Assembly: GCA_964017155.1 (NCBI GenBank)
Contig: OZ024865.1
Span: 18,945,451 to 19,009,450 of the forward strand
DNA from: Oasisia sp. SBJ-2009
Taxonomy: Eukaryota; Annelida; Polychaeta; Sabellida; Siboglinidae
Length of the DNA: 64,000 bases
Direction of reading: 5' to 3'
Part shown: positions 11,508 through 23,051 of the stretch, piece by piece
Numbering within the stretch: position 1 is the stretch's first letter
How the letters are laid out: the number at the start of each line of letters is the position of its first letter
Notes under the pieces: model-generated
Told to the model about the DNA's origin: nothing
What the model saw: only the letters and a program-made list of their open reading frames with translations
The model's database searches: none
Position numbers and translations under genes: made by a program

Positions 11508-11720
11508 AAGAAAGTTACAGGTTCTTACAGGTCCTTTTCTGGCTGATTTAGGCATTCCTGCGAGTAGAGGTGGTGCAGGAAAATCATTTTTTATAGGATG
11601 CTTTTTCCATAGTTTATCAAGTTTACCTTCAAATGATAGTACTGATGGAGCATCTACCACAGACTGTGGCAGACTATTCCATACATCAGTAGATCGGTAT
11701 ACAAATTATTTTTTGCATGC
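11475..11720 (-). mobile_element. Non-LTR retrotransposon, C-terminal end of ORF2 (3' piece)
   Basis: The minus-strand translation reads FVYRSTDVWNSLPQSVVDAP followed by SVLSFEGKLDKLW. The segment V-(x)-W-N-S-L-P-x-x-V-V-x-A-x-(S/T)-x-x-x-F-x-x-x-L-D-K-x-W is the characteristic C-terminal end of many CR1/Jockey-group reverse transcriptase polyproteins. A stop codon interrupts just upstream (near 11710). It appears to be the continuation of the fragment at 12385-12641, separated by an insertion. Confidence 0.75.
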
Positions 11721-11734
11721 GACCCAATAACTTT

Positions 11735-12375
11735 TTATGGGTTGACTAAAATAAAAATAAAAAGCTCCGACCGACCCTGATTAAGACGACCTACATTTAT
11801 ATCTTTTTATTTTTAAAAACTTATGTCACCGTTCGGCTTCTGTAGTTTCAATCGCAATTGGGTCAATTCGAGATATTCATTTGCTACAAAGACGCTCATT
11901 GGCTGTGAGCGTGGCCGCGTCATGAATGACATGATTTCATGCACTAAGCGTGGAAAATGGCTGCACGTATTTTGGCCATGAGATTTAGTTTGTGCCCGCA
12001 CATTCCGGCTAAAAAAACATCTCGTCCTTCGGGGGTACGCTGCAAGAACTGTTCCAGACATACCATCCACCTCTGGACCCAGATAATTATGTGCAAACGG
12101 CTCTTAATTCGGCCAGATTTCTCTCGATCTGTCCGTCCATCAGTTGGATGTTTTTGGCATCAACACGGTGGAGTTTCGTTGTCAGGCCAAAGACTTCGAT
12201 CGATTTAGTCTTTTTTTTAAACTACAAAATCCCTACCTACCCTATTTTGAAGAGCATAATTGATTAAAAAAAAGTTTAAAATGCCGACCTACCCTATTTT
12301 GAAGAGCATAAAAAGTTAAGATGATAAAAAAATATTTCCCGACCTACCGACCCTATTTTTTCCAAGCATGAAATC
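11735..12375. mobile_element. Insertion splitting a retrotransposon fragment
   Basis: About 640 bp lie between the two halves of a reverse transcriptase C-terminal fragment. The right part has two copies of a motif around CCTACCCTATTTTGAAGAGC, near 12232-12260 and 12286-12310, plus a related third one. I cannot define its ends or type; no transposase is visible. Confidence 0.45.
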
Positions 12376-12384
12376 GGAAACAAG

Positions 12385-12641
12385 GTATTTATTTTCCTAG
12401 GCCTTATTGAATCATTATCCCTTAATGTAACAAAATTTGATGTAACAGTAGATATTTTGTAAATTTCTATCATGTCTCCTAAGACGACGGTATGAAAGAG
12501 TTGGTAGGTTTAATCTTATTAGGCGTTCTTTATAATCAAGTTCTTTATATCCAGGAATTAATTTAGTTGCTCGATGCTGAACATTTTCCAGTGCTGTTAT
12601 GTGTTTAATTAAATATGGACTCCATACCTGGTTATTATAAC
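12385..12641 (-). mobile_element. Non-LTR retrotransposon, reverse transcriptase thumb/C-terminal fragment (5' piece)
   Basis: The minus strand encodes VWSPYLIKHITALENVQHRA, then TKLIPGYKELDYKERLIRLN and LPTLSYRRLRR. This is the common order V-W-(S/D)-P-(Y/H), Leu-(E)-x-V-Q-x-R-A-T-K, Y-x-x-R-L-x-x-L-x-L-P-T-L-x-x-R-R of CR1/Jockey-group ORF2 proteins after the catalytic core. A one-base frameshift follows RRLRR. The catalytic part is absent. Confidence 0.78.
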
Positions 12642-12859
12642 TTCACTCCGCTTCAGTTAAACATTATCTAGCAAATCTTCGCTTTTGCCTAGTTTTGGTG
12701 GATGAATACCCGTAGTTCCAAGTAGATAGGTCCTGTCCTATTCAAGGCTATTGTGAATAGGAATGCTGGCTGGGGAATGCATCAAAGAACATTTGGACAG
12801 ACAGGAATCAGTCCCAGGGTCATATGCTGTGCAAACACTGGTGTTGCAAACACTAGGAG

Positions 12860-13125
12860 AGCGCGGGTGGTATAGTGGTTACAACACCCGCCTCTGATGC
12901 CGGCGGCACGGGTTCGATCCCCGGTACCGGCAGTTGTGATGTAAAAATCTGGCTCTCAACATTGGGGACTGTGTATCCCTCGTGAACCGGAGAATCACGT
13001 TAATGTCGGCCCCGTCTCAATTTGGGACGTAAAAGAACCACTGAGGACGACAAGCACCATTGCAGTGACCATCCGTGCCAGCATAAAAAGGTCGGCTTGG
13101 CGTAGATGTTCTGAAAAAGGCTGAC
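12860..13125 (+). mobile_element. tRNA-derived SINE
   Basis: 12861-12932 keeps both polymerase III boxes: TGGTATAGTGG (A-box, about 12868-12878) and GGTTCGATCCC (B-box, 12911-12921), with acceptor-like GC-rich flanks. The body runs on without a gene to about 13125. The anticodon stem does not fold cleanly, and the continuation into unrelated sequence points to a SINE and not a tRNA gene. Confidence 0.75.
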
Positions 13126-13132
13126 AAGTTAA

Positions 13133-13384
13133 ATGAGACCTCATAAGATCATACGTTGTAACCACAATATACAGACTAGTCAGTTAAAAGAACGTTGCCG
13201 AGTGCTGGAAACAACTAGAACAACTAGAACTAGGTCTAAAGCACAAAAGATCAAAATTCCTCCTAAATATAACCAGTCTCAGATTACCAATGCAAACAAA
13301 AGTGCATTGAAGAGACTTCTAAAACATGCAAGATTGAAAATCATTGATAAAGAGCCAGACAGAAAAGCCCAGCAAATAAAGTAA
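13133..13384 (+). other. Basic open frame of unknown status
   Basis: An 83-codon frame rich in Lys, Arg, Thr and Gln directly follows the SINE. It has no recognisable domain, splice structure or partner. It may be part of an unidentified repeat or chance. Confidence 0.15.
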
Positions 13385-15009
13385 CCGATCCGGATCATGA
13401 AGACAAAAACACCAATGAACAGAGATGAGGGCAGTTACCAGCAACCACGAGTGTGCGATGATGTCGTTCGTCATTAGTAGTGAAGAAGTCAATGTGTAAT
13501 GTTAGACGAAAGCCTGTACAGATAAAAAAAACGTCTTGATTTTGGATATGATAAAAAGAACTATGTTACAATGACATAACAAATGAGGAGGCCTACATGT
13601 TAATAAATTTACTTTGTTATATACACATACAAGCACCCAGCAAACATGGACCCATGATTTCACATGTTCTGTAATTGAATTCACGAGTTCAGCTGGCTCA
13701 ATTCACATGAATTCACCGGATTCTGTGAACAAATTTGGTGTGTCGATACCTGTTTACCATTAAATCACAAGTTTTTCACGTGATGACACATACAAGTGAA
13801 ACCGTACCAGTTCTGACCCAGTACGACTCGTGTCAAACTTGTTTAAAACTCGTGACAACAGACAGAACACGTATATTCACTTATGAACACAAATGAAAAC
13901 ACGTACTGTTGGAGCGGTACCAGGGCTTTATGTAGGATAAAATTATTGCCAATCACACATGTTTTGGTGGACGCAGGAATGTTAACTGTTAAGCCAGTTT
14001 ACAAACTTTCAAACGTGTCTGGTGACCTGAAATGGGCTACAAACACACATTTCATACCACTTACACTCACTTTCAAGCTATAACTACCAGTAACAATATA
14101 TATGGTTTAGAAGTTTTTTTTTTGCTCCTTCATTTTTTTACCCGTCCACAACCAGTCCTCCATATTTCTACCCGTCCATATTCGTTTTTACCCGTCCAAA
14201 TGACGGGTGGACGGGTCTCTAGATAAAGCTATGAGCGGTACCAATTATGAACCAGTATGACACCTGCCAACTGGTTCAGAAGTGGTTCCTTGTTTGCTGG
14301 GCACTCAGCACTGCACATGTCTACAGCTGTTGAGCAAAACATTGTTTATGAGCTACGGCTTTTAATGTGTTTCACTAAACACTGAATATTAGAAGAGCAA
14401 TATGTAATGCTCTATGTTACAATACATTGTTCACAGAAGATGAGCATTGCATTTGAAGATTGCCTGAACAGTTTGTTATTGATACAGACCTGTATGATCA
14501 GGGTGGATAAAATAATTTGCAAAATGCCAACAATGGGTGAAACATCTGAACACTGAGAAGTTTTGTATTCGCTGAAAAATGAACAGTAGCATTTGAATAT
14601 GTATTCAAATGGCATTTGCATTTGTTAACAAACCTGATGTGATAGCATCAGATGTTATCAAATTTGTAGCATTTTAATTTAAAACACATTCACACTGAAA
14701 ACATTGCTGTTATCTCAAGTGTATCTCAAGACCGGTCAGTAATTGCCCAAAACTGAGCACTGAGACCGTCTCAAGATTTGTTTTCTGATGTTGTAGTTCT
14801 CCATTGATGTACTTTTTGTCATATGTTTTTTTATCCGGTTTGTCAAGGCTGATTAATTTGAATTTTTTCATAGGTCTGGGTGACCTCTCCAATCTCTTCG
14901 GAGGCATGACTTCGGTTCATTTACTGTCCTGGCCTGAACTGTGTCACCTGAAAGGGAGTTCCATATTATACCTTACCTTACCTTAGGATACCTTAGGACG
15001 GTTCTGATC
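13385..15009. other. Intergenic, diffuse repeats
   Basis: Contains a short cluster of the motif ACCCGTCCA (about 14140-14215) and short CTTACCTTAC repeats near 14970-14995. No supported gene. Confidence 0.45.
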
Positions 15010-15290
15010 GCAGGATTCTGTGTTCCTCTATGATCAGCTCTTCGTTTTCATTATCTATTAATATTAAATCGCGTGTTCCGGTTCTATTGTTAGTAATTCT
15101 TAACGGTGCTTCGAAGTCATATAAAATATCCTGGTTATACCAAAATTTGTCTAGTCATGTTATAAATGAATTTAGAGATTTTGCTGTTACCACTGTGTCA
15201 GGGAGACTATTCCATGGTTCGGTAATTCGAATTGGAAATACATTTTTTCTTTCTTAAGTTTAGTTTGGCTCTTTGTGTGAATAGTTTTAG
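15010..15290 (-). mobile_element. Non-LTR retrotransposon C-terminal fragment
   Basis: The minus strand encodes FPIRITEPWNSLPDTVVTAK then SLNSFIT, a stop, and LDKFW. This is the same W-N-S-L-P-x-x-V-V ... F-x-x-x-L-D-K-x-W ending as the fragment at 11475-11720, but too different to be a duplicate. An in-frame stop sits where Arg or Lys would be expected. It is a relic of an independent insertion. Confidence 0.72.
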
Positions 15291-17260
15291 AGAATGTTTC
15301 CTGTTCTTTGTGATATCTCATTGTTTTTCAACAGTGAGATATCACAATTATGCCTGGCTTCACCTCAGTAAATAGGAAGCGTATGTCTGTTACAGTGTTA
15401 GGCAAAGTGCTTCTATAGGGGACAGTACGGTAGATGTCTATTTTGGGAATGAATAGGTGAGGTCATGCCACAAAGTCTATGGGTCATGCTAGCTACGTGG
15501 CTCGCTCTGAGTTGCCGTCAGTGGGTTGTTTCTAGTCTAGCGTCTGTCTACAGGTCACTGGTTGTCGACAGCAAGGCAAGGGTGACTGTGAGTGGATGGT
15601 TGTCTTGGCACATCTGAACAAATATAAAGAAAACAGTCTGGCAATACTTACTATTAAATGCATGTGCTGGTAAGAATGTGGTCATTGTTATGTGGCCTAT
15701 TAGTGTACTATAAAGCCAAACAAGCGTGTCATTGACTTGTCATTTCCGTTGATTCATTGGGGTCACCGACCATGTGCAATGTACCAGCTCGTCAAGTCAG
15801 ACAGACTAGTAACATTGACAGTGCACAAGAATTTGTTGTACACAGTACTGTGGCGTTAACATATACTCTTTTCTGATCATCATGCATGGAAGCAGCAAGA
15901 CGGTCATGAAATGCAGACGCATTTGCCCGTGTTGTTATAAATTTGAATATAATGTTTAATAAAAGGTAAATGATGTGTTTGTATTTCCACTATAGAAAGA
16001 CTGTTGCCAAAAAGTGAGCACAGGTAGAACCTGCTCAAGGATGCTTTGTCGAAATGCTGTCACCAGCCACAACAAGCACACTAATACAGTCAACATAAGT
16101 AGCTACTCTGCTGCCAGAGGATGCCAGAGGATGTCCACCAACAATTAAGGTATGTCTGGTTTGATTGAAAACATTTCTTTTAACAAGTTGTAAATAATTT
16201 CTTTTCATAAAATTGATAGCTTAATTTTTTTTATAGATAATATATCTTATTGATAGTTTTTGTACTTGGCCTTTTTAGAATGGATAAGTACTGCAGTTAT
16301 AATTTTATTTGTTTTCAAGACCTGTATTTTCATGAATTACTTGCTAAACTTTAGCTTCTCATTCAATCCTAACGACAGTTGTTTTGTTTCACAAAATTGT
16401 TTGTTGTCAGCTTGTCACCTGTATTGTATAACTAGCGCTTTTATTAGCTTGATATACATATACTCCCATGTTTATAAATTCACTAATGAACTGCTTCGAT
16501 TACGGTCGATTAACTTTTGGTGCAATAAATTTACACTGAAGAATTCTTTGTTTTGTCATGACACCAACTCTGTCCTGTTAGATTGTTTATCGGCAAGCCT
16601 TTGTATGCTTTGGCAGTTTCTTAATTGCAATTGATAAGCTTTGCTCAAGAAACGGATAAATCTGTTTTACTGGTGCACTAAAACATGAATTCAACAAGCG
16701 CATATATGAAATCTAGTCTGGCAAAGCTAAAAATAAGACGTGTCACTGTGTTGTAGTTGTTCTATCTGCTTATCTGTTGGAGTCAGACACTCTGGTTATC
16801 CACTTGCTCTGGTCATCACGATTGCATCATTCACACCCTCAGTGTAGGCTGCGTGCCACCTCCAGTAACATTTTTACACATGTTGTCATCCACGCCATCT
16901 GTCACTTGCCATCCCATCATCTTGGTATGCTCATCGTCTGACATGGTTGATGTTTGTGAACAGATAGTTTTTAGTATTAATTCCATCGTGGTTAAACGTC
17001 TTCCAGAGAGGCTTCATAACATAGCTTTCAAGGCTTTAGAGGACAAAGAAAAATATGAAATCCACAAAAGAGATCTGGAGTGACCAAATTAGCCATGATA
17101 TTAACAGGATATTTGTTCATATCACGTATAGGAATGCATTTTCTTCTGATGTACTAGCGGGGTGTAATTCGTTGCTCCCAGCATGCTATCCTGCAGAACA
17201 CTCCCCCTGTCAGCATGGGCGTTGATCCGGTCTTAAAAGATGGACGACCGACTTAAAGTT
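15291..17260. other. Intergenic, nothing recognised
   Basis: AT-rich. The 124-codon frame at 16260-16634 is Phe/Cys/Leu-rich with no family similarity and is probably chance. An imperfect 14-bp inverted repeat (GTGATATCTCA arms) lies at 15310-15345. Confidence 0.45.
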
Positions 17261-17269
17261 ACAAAATAA

Positions 17270-17580
17270 AATAATCTACATGCCTGTAAAGGATAAAATT
17301 AAGAAACTCGAGCAAAACTCGACATGATCGACGGCGGCTATACGGAGCTCAGTGCTTATCAATAATTTATCACAGGCGTCGCTAAATAAATGTCTTTTTC
17401 AATTTAAATTTTATGCTAAGGCCAAAGTAACCGTACCCATGACTAAGCCTAAGCTAACTTTAATTAATCCTAAACTTACCCGAAACCCTAACTTTGAACC
17501 TTACGGAGGCCTAAACCATAACCCGACACTGCTAACAAAAGACCCCTTGACACAATACCGATATTATGGTAAGCTATGAC
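17270..17580. mobile_element. Relic sharing internal sequence with the TIR element at 52.0-53.3 kb
   Basis: Blocks such as GCAAAACTCGACA, AATCCTAAACTTACCC, ACACTGCTAACAAAA and TTGACACAATACCGAT occur here and in the same order at 52610-52840 inside the TIR element. No terminal inverted repeats are visible around this copy, so it is a truncated relative. Confidence 0.55.
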
Positions 17581-17599
17581 GCAGTAAGGAGAGTGGCTC

Positions 17600-18555
17600 A
17601 CTGTTTAGCTGTTGAGTCTTATCAAGTGCAGCTTCAAAGAACGCATAGAACTTCATGTCAATGATGCACCGTAGTAGACGATGTCTCCACTCCTTGTAGC
17701 CCTGTGCTGAAGTTTTTGAGGCACTCGATCAGCGGTAGAGACGCCATGAGACCAAGTACACATTTCGCAGAAGACTGAGTCGGACAGAGCTGCTTCAGAA
17801 ATGAAGGGGCATGATTGTCGTCCGTGGTGTGCTGATCAAGTTACACTTTCATGAATTTGTCCGATGATTGGTAGAACACGTCCAGTTCCACGTTCAAAAC
17901 ATCACGTAGGAAAGGTGCACTCTTGATGGCCGTTGCACAGATCAGGTGCGTGATGTGTGCACCACAATGCGTGTAGTGCGCCAGTGGTTGTACCGTCTTG
18001 ATCAGAGCCTGACAACCCTGGTGTTTGCCCGACATGTTGCTGGCTCCATCATAGGATTGTGTTCTCAGGTGCGTCATGGGGAGGTTGAGTCTGGGCAGTG
18101 CGTCTTGTAACATGTTGCTGAGGCTGGCACCAGTCTCATACGCTGTACAGGCCGGTGAAGTCCTCGTGAACATAATACTCATTGTCTACATATCGCATGC
18201 ATATCCCCTCCTGTTCAACACCTTGCATGTCTTGGGTGCCATCGACTATTACCCCCAAATGGCCAGCATTCTTACAAATATCTCACAGCACCATGTGTGC
18301 CATGGTCTTCAGCAGTTCATTATGAGTCGTAGCGCTGGTGTAAGAGGTTGTACATGTCAACAACCTTTAGCATGTCGTCATCGCCACTCCACAGCTCTAA
18401 CAACTTTGCGAAGTTTCCATCGCTTGCCTCTTTGCCGTTTGTTGCTAATCCCTGCTGCACTAGGTACAACAGGGTATTCACAAGCCTCACCAGAGCATTG
18501 CGTGCCTTCGTTGCTCTTCCACGTGATACGCACTCAACTGCGCGTCAACGTTGGC
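17600..18555 (-). pseudogene. hAT-family transposase relic (ZMYM1-like, DUF4371 region)
   Basis: On the minus strand, in different frames and broken by stops, the order of a ZMYM1-like hAT transposase is preserved. First comes VRLVNTLLYLVQQGLATNGK with NFAKLLELW (about 18460-18370). Next is an Asp-Gly-Thr-Gln segment with MRYVDNEYYVHEDFTGLY (about 18240-18140). After a frameshift comes LRTQSYDGASNMSGKHQGCQ with QPLAHYTHCGAHITHLI (about 18065-17930), and then a decayed LCPT element near 17780. The YDGASNMSG motif with its Asp (about 18050) is the second catalytic region. At least one TGA, one double stop and one frameshift make it non-functional. It abuts the common superunit edge at 18558. 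Confidence 0.82.
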
Positions 18556-18924
18556 GCGTGGAAAATACCATTCATGTTATATGCAGAGAGACGGATACGA
18601 GGGATGGAAACAAACAAAGTGAACTCTCATAATAATCTACTGTCATCTCCAGTAGGAATGTAGTGGAATCTGTAGTCATGTGAGTAAAACATCTATACTT
18701 TGTTTAAATAATAAATGTGTCACATGATCAACCATCCACCAATGAGAAAACAGATGTTTTTTATTTGTATGCACTCTCTTTAGGCTTGAGGTATATTGCA
18801 ATAATCCAGCAAGAATATGAAATCAGGAAAATTACTACTTGTCAGTACCCCTCTTATCCCGCTGTTGACAAAATGCCCTGCCACGTGAGACCACAACTCG
18901 GATTTCCCGTATTGTTTTATCACT

Positions 18925-19415
18925 GACACTGGTGCAATTCGTTGATTCGTTCACTGTCTTCAATAGGGTGTGTCCTCGTTTTTATGGGCATGTGCAAACT
19001 ATATTCATAAATGACACGGTTCATCATCAATCTGTTGACAGTCTTTAATGGGCTGTGTGAACTTGTTGTCACTGGCATCAGTGGCATGGTTACATTCATT
19101 TCGCATTTGCCACGAACTTCATCAATGCTTTTGTTGTCTGATGGGTTATGTGAACATATTTTTACTCTCTTAAGTTGCACATGCAAACTCATTTTGTATA
19201 TGTCATGTAGTTCATCGACAATTAATTATCTTTGATGGGATGTGTGAATTCAATTTACATTCATATGTAATGTGTGCCAACTCATTTCTCATCTCACGTA
19301 GTTCGTCAACAATTCAACATCTTTGATGGGATGTGTGAATTCATTTTTACACTCTTATGTGTAACGTGTGCCAACTCATCTTTCAGTCTTTGTAGTTCGT
19401 CTTTACATTCACTGA
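18925..19415 (-). pseudogene. Degenerate exon copy with charged about 30-residue repeats
   Basis: The minus strand begins after an acceptor-like CTGCTGTCACAG with TCAGTGAATG (Ser-Glu-Cys). It continues through decayed versions of an ELxHVT ... HPIK ... IDE motif, ending at the frame LKRVKICSHNPSDNKSIDEV ... PIEDSERINELHQCQ. Several stops and frameshifts are present. It is one of about eleven copies (see 20835-21259, the clearest). Confidence 0.5.
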
Positions 19416-20834
19416 CTGTGACAGCAGAATGTTGGTGTCAGAGAATAGAAGGCAGTTGAACAGAGCTGTGCTGTTGGTAACATCAGAATTTTGATCTATG
19501 GCAGCTGAGGCAATCTTCTGCTATGGCAGTGAGGAGGTAAAATATAGAATGTATCTTCCAGATAAAATGACATATTACAGCAATATGCTGCTTAATATCT
19601 GACAAACAATTAAATATACTAGCATTTAAAAATCACCCAATCACCTGCTGCAGAGACTGGGGAAAACACAGAATTGTGACAGTGAAGTAAACAAAAAAAA
19701 ACGTTCACTGTCTGATGGGATGTGAATCCATTTTAACACTCTCTTAACTGGCGTGTGCCAACTCTTCTTTTAGCTGACGTAATTCGTCTTCACATTCGCT
19801 GACTGTGACAGCAGAATGTTGGTGCCAGAGAATAGAAGACAGTTGAATAGAGCTGTGCTGTTAGGTAACATCAGAATTTTGTCTATGGCAGCAGAAGCAG
19901 TCTTCTGCAATAGCAGTGAAATATAGAATATAGAATGTGTCTTCCAGATAAAAATGACATATTACAGCAATATGCCGCTTAATATCTGACAAACTATTAA
20001 ATATACTAGCATTTAAAAATCACCCAATCATCTGCTGCAGAGACTGGGGAAAACACAGAATTGTGACAGTGAAGTAAAAAAACACAAAACGTTCACTGTC
20101 TGATGGGATGTGAATCCATTTGAACACTCTTAAGTGGCGTGTGCCAACTCTTCTTTCACTCTTTGTAGCTCGTCGTTACATTCACTGACTTCGGCAGGAG
20201 AATATCAGTTCCAGAGAATAGGAGGCACGTAAACAGAGCTGTTTTGTCGAACTGCCATGTCTACCTGTTAGGTAACATCAGAATTGTTATCTATGGCTGC
20301 AGAAGAAACCGATGTGAGGAAGTTAAAACTAAATATTCTGCTAAGTAGTGGGGAGGTAAAATATAGAATGTATTTTCCAGATAAAATGACATTAAAGCAA
20401 TATGCTGCTTAATGATGAAAGATACAAGCATTTAAAAATCACCTAAAATCCCCTGCCACAGAGATGGGGGACGGGAATACAGAATTGTCACAGTGAAAGA
20501 AAAAACCCTCAACAGTTAAAACACAAAATTATTACTCTTTAGGGTTGTGACATATTGCTATAATCCAGCAAGAATATGAAATCATGAAGATTAGTACTTG
20601 TCAGTTCCCCTCTAATCCCGCTGTTGACAAAGTGTCCCACCACTTGAGAACACAACTTGGGATTTGTGACATATTGCAATGCTCTAGCAAGAATATGAAA
20701 TCGGGAATATTACTACTTGTCAGTAGGTGCCCCTTTAATCCCACTGGACATTGACAAAGTGTCCGGCCAAGTGTCACCATAACTTGGAATTTCCGTATTG
20801 TCTTATCATTGACACTGGTGCAGGTTGTCGATTC

Positions 20835-21259
20835 GTTCACTGTCTTTAATAGGGGGGTGTCCTTGTTTTTACTGTCTCCTGTGGCGTTTTTCATAAATGA
20901 CACAGTTCATCATCAATCTGGTGATGGTCTTTAATGGGCTATGTAAACTTGTTGCCACTGTCATCAGTTTGCATCTGCTTTGTCGTTCATCAATGCATTC
21001 ACTGTCTGATGGGATGTGGGAATCTATTTTAACTCTCTCACAAGTGGCATGCAGTTCATCGACAGATTCAATATCTTTGATGGGATGTGTGAATTCATAT
21101 TCACATTCATATGTGGCGTGTGCAAACTCATTTCTCATCTCACGTAGCTCATCAACAATTCAATATCTTTGATGGCATGTGTCAATTCATTTTTACACTC
21201 ATGTGTAACGTGTGCAAACATGTTCCACATCTCGCGTAGCTCGTCGTTACATTCACTGA
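20835..21259 (-). pseudogene. Best-preserved copy of the amplified exon encoding a repeated charged motif
   Basis: After an acceptor-like TCTCCTGCCAAAG, the minus strand reads SECNDELREMW, AHVTHECKNELTHAIKDIEL, (frameshift) VDELREMRNEFAHATYECEY, EFTHPIKDIES, VDELHATCERVKIDSHIPSD, SECIDER and so on to a degenerate IDDEL and IDNLHQCQ end. The unit is about 28-31 codons with a core F-T-H-P-I-K-D-I-E followed by V/I-D-E-L. The composition is charged and alpha-helical-looking, possibly coiled coil. I do not recognise the family. Matching start sites occur at 19415, 19802, 20188, 24277, 25022, 25413, 26114, 27539, 27927 and 29705. All have lesions, so this is a dead, amplified exon and not a current gene as far as I can see. 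Confidence 0.5.
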
Positions 21260-21639
21260 CTTTGGCAGGAGAATGTCGGTCCCAGAGAATAGGAGGCACG
21301 TGAACAGAGCTGTGTTATCAAACTGCCATGTCTACCTGTTAGGTAACATCAGAATTGTGATCAATGACAGCAGAAGCAACTGATGGGAGGAAGTTATCCT
21401 AAATCTTGTGCTGTAGCAGTGGGAGGTAAAATACAGAATGTATCTTCCAGGTAAAATGACAATACAGCAATATGCTGCTTAATGTCTGACAAATAATGAA
21501 AGATACTAGCATTTAAAAATCGTCCAAAATCACCGCAGAGATGGAAGAAAATCCAGTGTGCACACAGACACATTACATGTCATATGGGTGTGGATGGTCA
21601 CCTCTAGATCTGTCACAGTTTGAATGCTCACCAGTCTTC

Positions 21640-23051
21640 TTGTTCAGCTAGACAGCAGCTGTTTTTTTTTTTTTTTATTGGTCTGTCTAGCTGTCCCATC
21701 CAGTGTTTCTCTCCTCCACTTGCAGTAGACTCTCTTCGGCGTCTGGACAGCATCAAATCGCTTTCGTTTGTTGGACAGTAGGCGCATCCTGACTGATCGA
21801 CGACGCATGTATGTGCGGTGGTACAGTGCCTCACGCTGTATCTGCCATGTCGTCCTTGCAACATGGCTGCCTTTGCTGATAGGAGTCTTGTTCGATTCCA
21901 GTTTCCTCAAGATGGAAGCCCCGGCCCCAGACTTCAGCCAGTCAGTGGCAGCACATGCACGGTCTGTTACAGCGCATGACAAGTTTACATTCTTTGGTAG
22001 GGTAGGAGGTAAGCTGCGGTTCAGAGACTCATTGCGGTTGATGTTCAAGCATAGTTTTGTCATTGCCAGTGCTTGAGCTCGTAATCTCCTATCAATGAGA
22101 TTTTTCAGAGTGACCCTGTCTTCATCAGTCATGTTCAGGTAGTGGATCTGTGCTGTCGGGAGGTACATCGATCTGTGCCACCAACTTGTTTTTTCCCACC
22201 TCCACACACAACTGAGTAGTATCTGCACTTTGTACAGTCTCCGCCGTAGAAATTTAATGTTGTTTCAATAACACGTGGCATGAGTGCAGAAACCTTTCTG
22301 CTATCACCGGCTTGCATATTCAGCATAACCCTGTGGATTCTGTTTCCTCTGTTCTTTCCTGAACACTGCTGTTGATCCAGGAAACATGAGGGGGCTGAAC
22401 TTTGCTTTCATGCTGTTTCAAAACACAGATTGCTCCAGGTGTGTTGTATCTGCTTGACGCTCGACTTCACACAATGTCCCAGCCATGCCGGCCTTCACAC
22501 CCTCAGCACTGCGAGCATCCCCGTCTGTCACTACATATCTTATCCCAACATTTTGTTTTGCAAATTGTCTCCCAATATCAATTCCCGCTATGTATTCTGA
22601 CAGTAGTTGATCAACTGGCAGTATCGCAGTGCAGTTTATGTGACCTGGACAGGTCACGTCTAGCCCTCGTCTTCGCATTGAAGCACCCAGAGCACACACT
22701 TTGTTGTATATGCTAATGCCAACAATGTCACTGTGAGTGACTTGACTGTTTTTCTACAGCAACAGCAATGGCCTGACTTGCATTTCCCCCTGCATGGTAT
22801 GCTGAATTGTAATGGGAATCCATCGCAATATTTATTGTTGAATCCTCAGGAAGGCCACGCAATCTGTTCACATGCTTAACCCTTTCTCGTTTCCTCGCTA
22901 AATCTTCTAGTGTTATAGTTGCGGTTGCAGCTGCAACTTTGCTTGCTGTTCTCTGCATAACACTGCGATTCGGCATGGGTAAATTCAGGCAAGTACGAAT
23001 CACACACCCTTTTACATTGCCTGTCGTAAATTTCTTAAGTCCTACCTGCAA
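21640..23051 (-). pseudogene. Mutator-like transposase relic
   Basis: Minus strand, in at least four frames. 23051-22728 gives LNLPMPNRS, LARKRERVKHVNRLRGLPED, then INIAMDSHYNSAYHAGGNAS with QAIAVAVEKQ. 22699-22418 gives MRRRGLDVTCPGHINCTA, DIGRQFAKQNVGIRYVVTDG with DARSAEG. 22400-21660 gives MFPGSTAVFRKEQ, LMPRVIETTLNFYGGDCTKC, RSMYLPTAQ, LNMTDEDR and LPKNVNLS. This order matches the Mutator-like transposase domain proteins abundant in bivalves, gastropods and corals. The Asp of IAMDSHYN (about 22820) and the TDGD (about 22528) are plausible catalytic residues. The frame changes near 22740, 22410 and 22200 show that it is inactive. A poly-A/T run (21661-21677) is near the 3' end. Confidence 0.85.

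Larger units (their letters stand above)
18558..21625. repeat. Amplified superunit 1 (non-transposase part)
   Basis: Its leading 160 bp (from CATTCATGTTATATGCAGAG, about 18565, to an AATAATAAATGTGTC block at 18720) recur almost unchanged at 23585-23740. Inside are degenerate exon-like copies starting at 19415, 19802, 20188 and 21259 on the minus strand. Linkers with CAGAGAATAG, AGAGCTGTG and TAGGTAACATCAGAATT, and a second repeat class with GGGATTTCCGTATTG, also recur throughout 18.6-35 kb. Confidence 0.8.

Noticed and set aside
12861..12932. Functional tRNA gene on the + strand
   Set aside because: Good A- and B-boxes, but the anticodon stem-loop is irregular and a SINE body follows without a T-run terminator.
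16260..16634. A 124-codon + strand ORF
   Set aside because: Phe/Leu/Cys-rich composition expected from AT-rich DNA, with no family similarity or splice support.
17440..17500. Telomere-like repeats (CCTAAACTT, CCCTAACTTT)
   Set aside because: Only a few irregular occurrences within a transposon relic, with no array of a telomeric hexamer.
18076..18663. A 195-codon + strand ORF
   Set aside because: It is the antisense shadow of the hAT transposase relic on the minus strand, and then of the superunit edge.
21768..22076. + strand ORF (also 22402-22716 and 22939-23475)
   Set aside because: These are shadows of the Mutator-like transposase relic or its flank on the minus strand.
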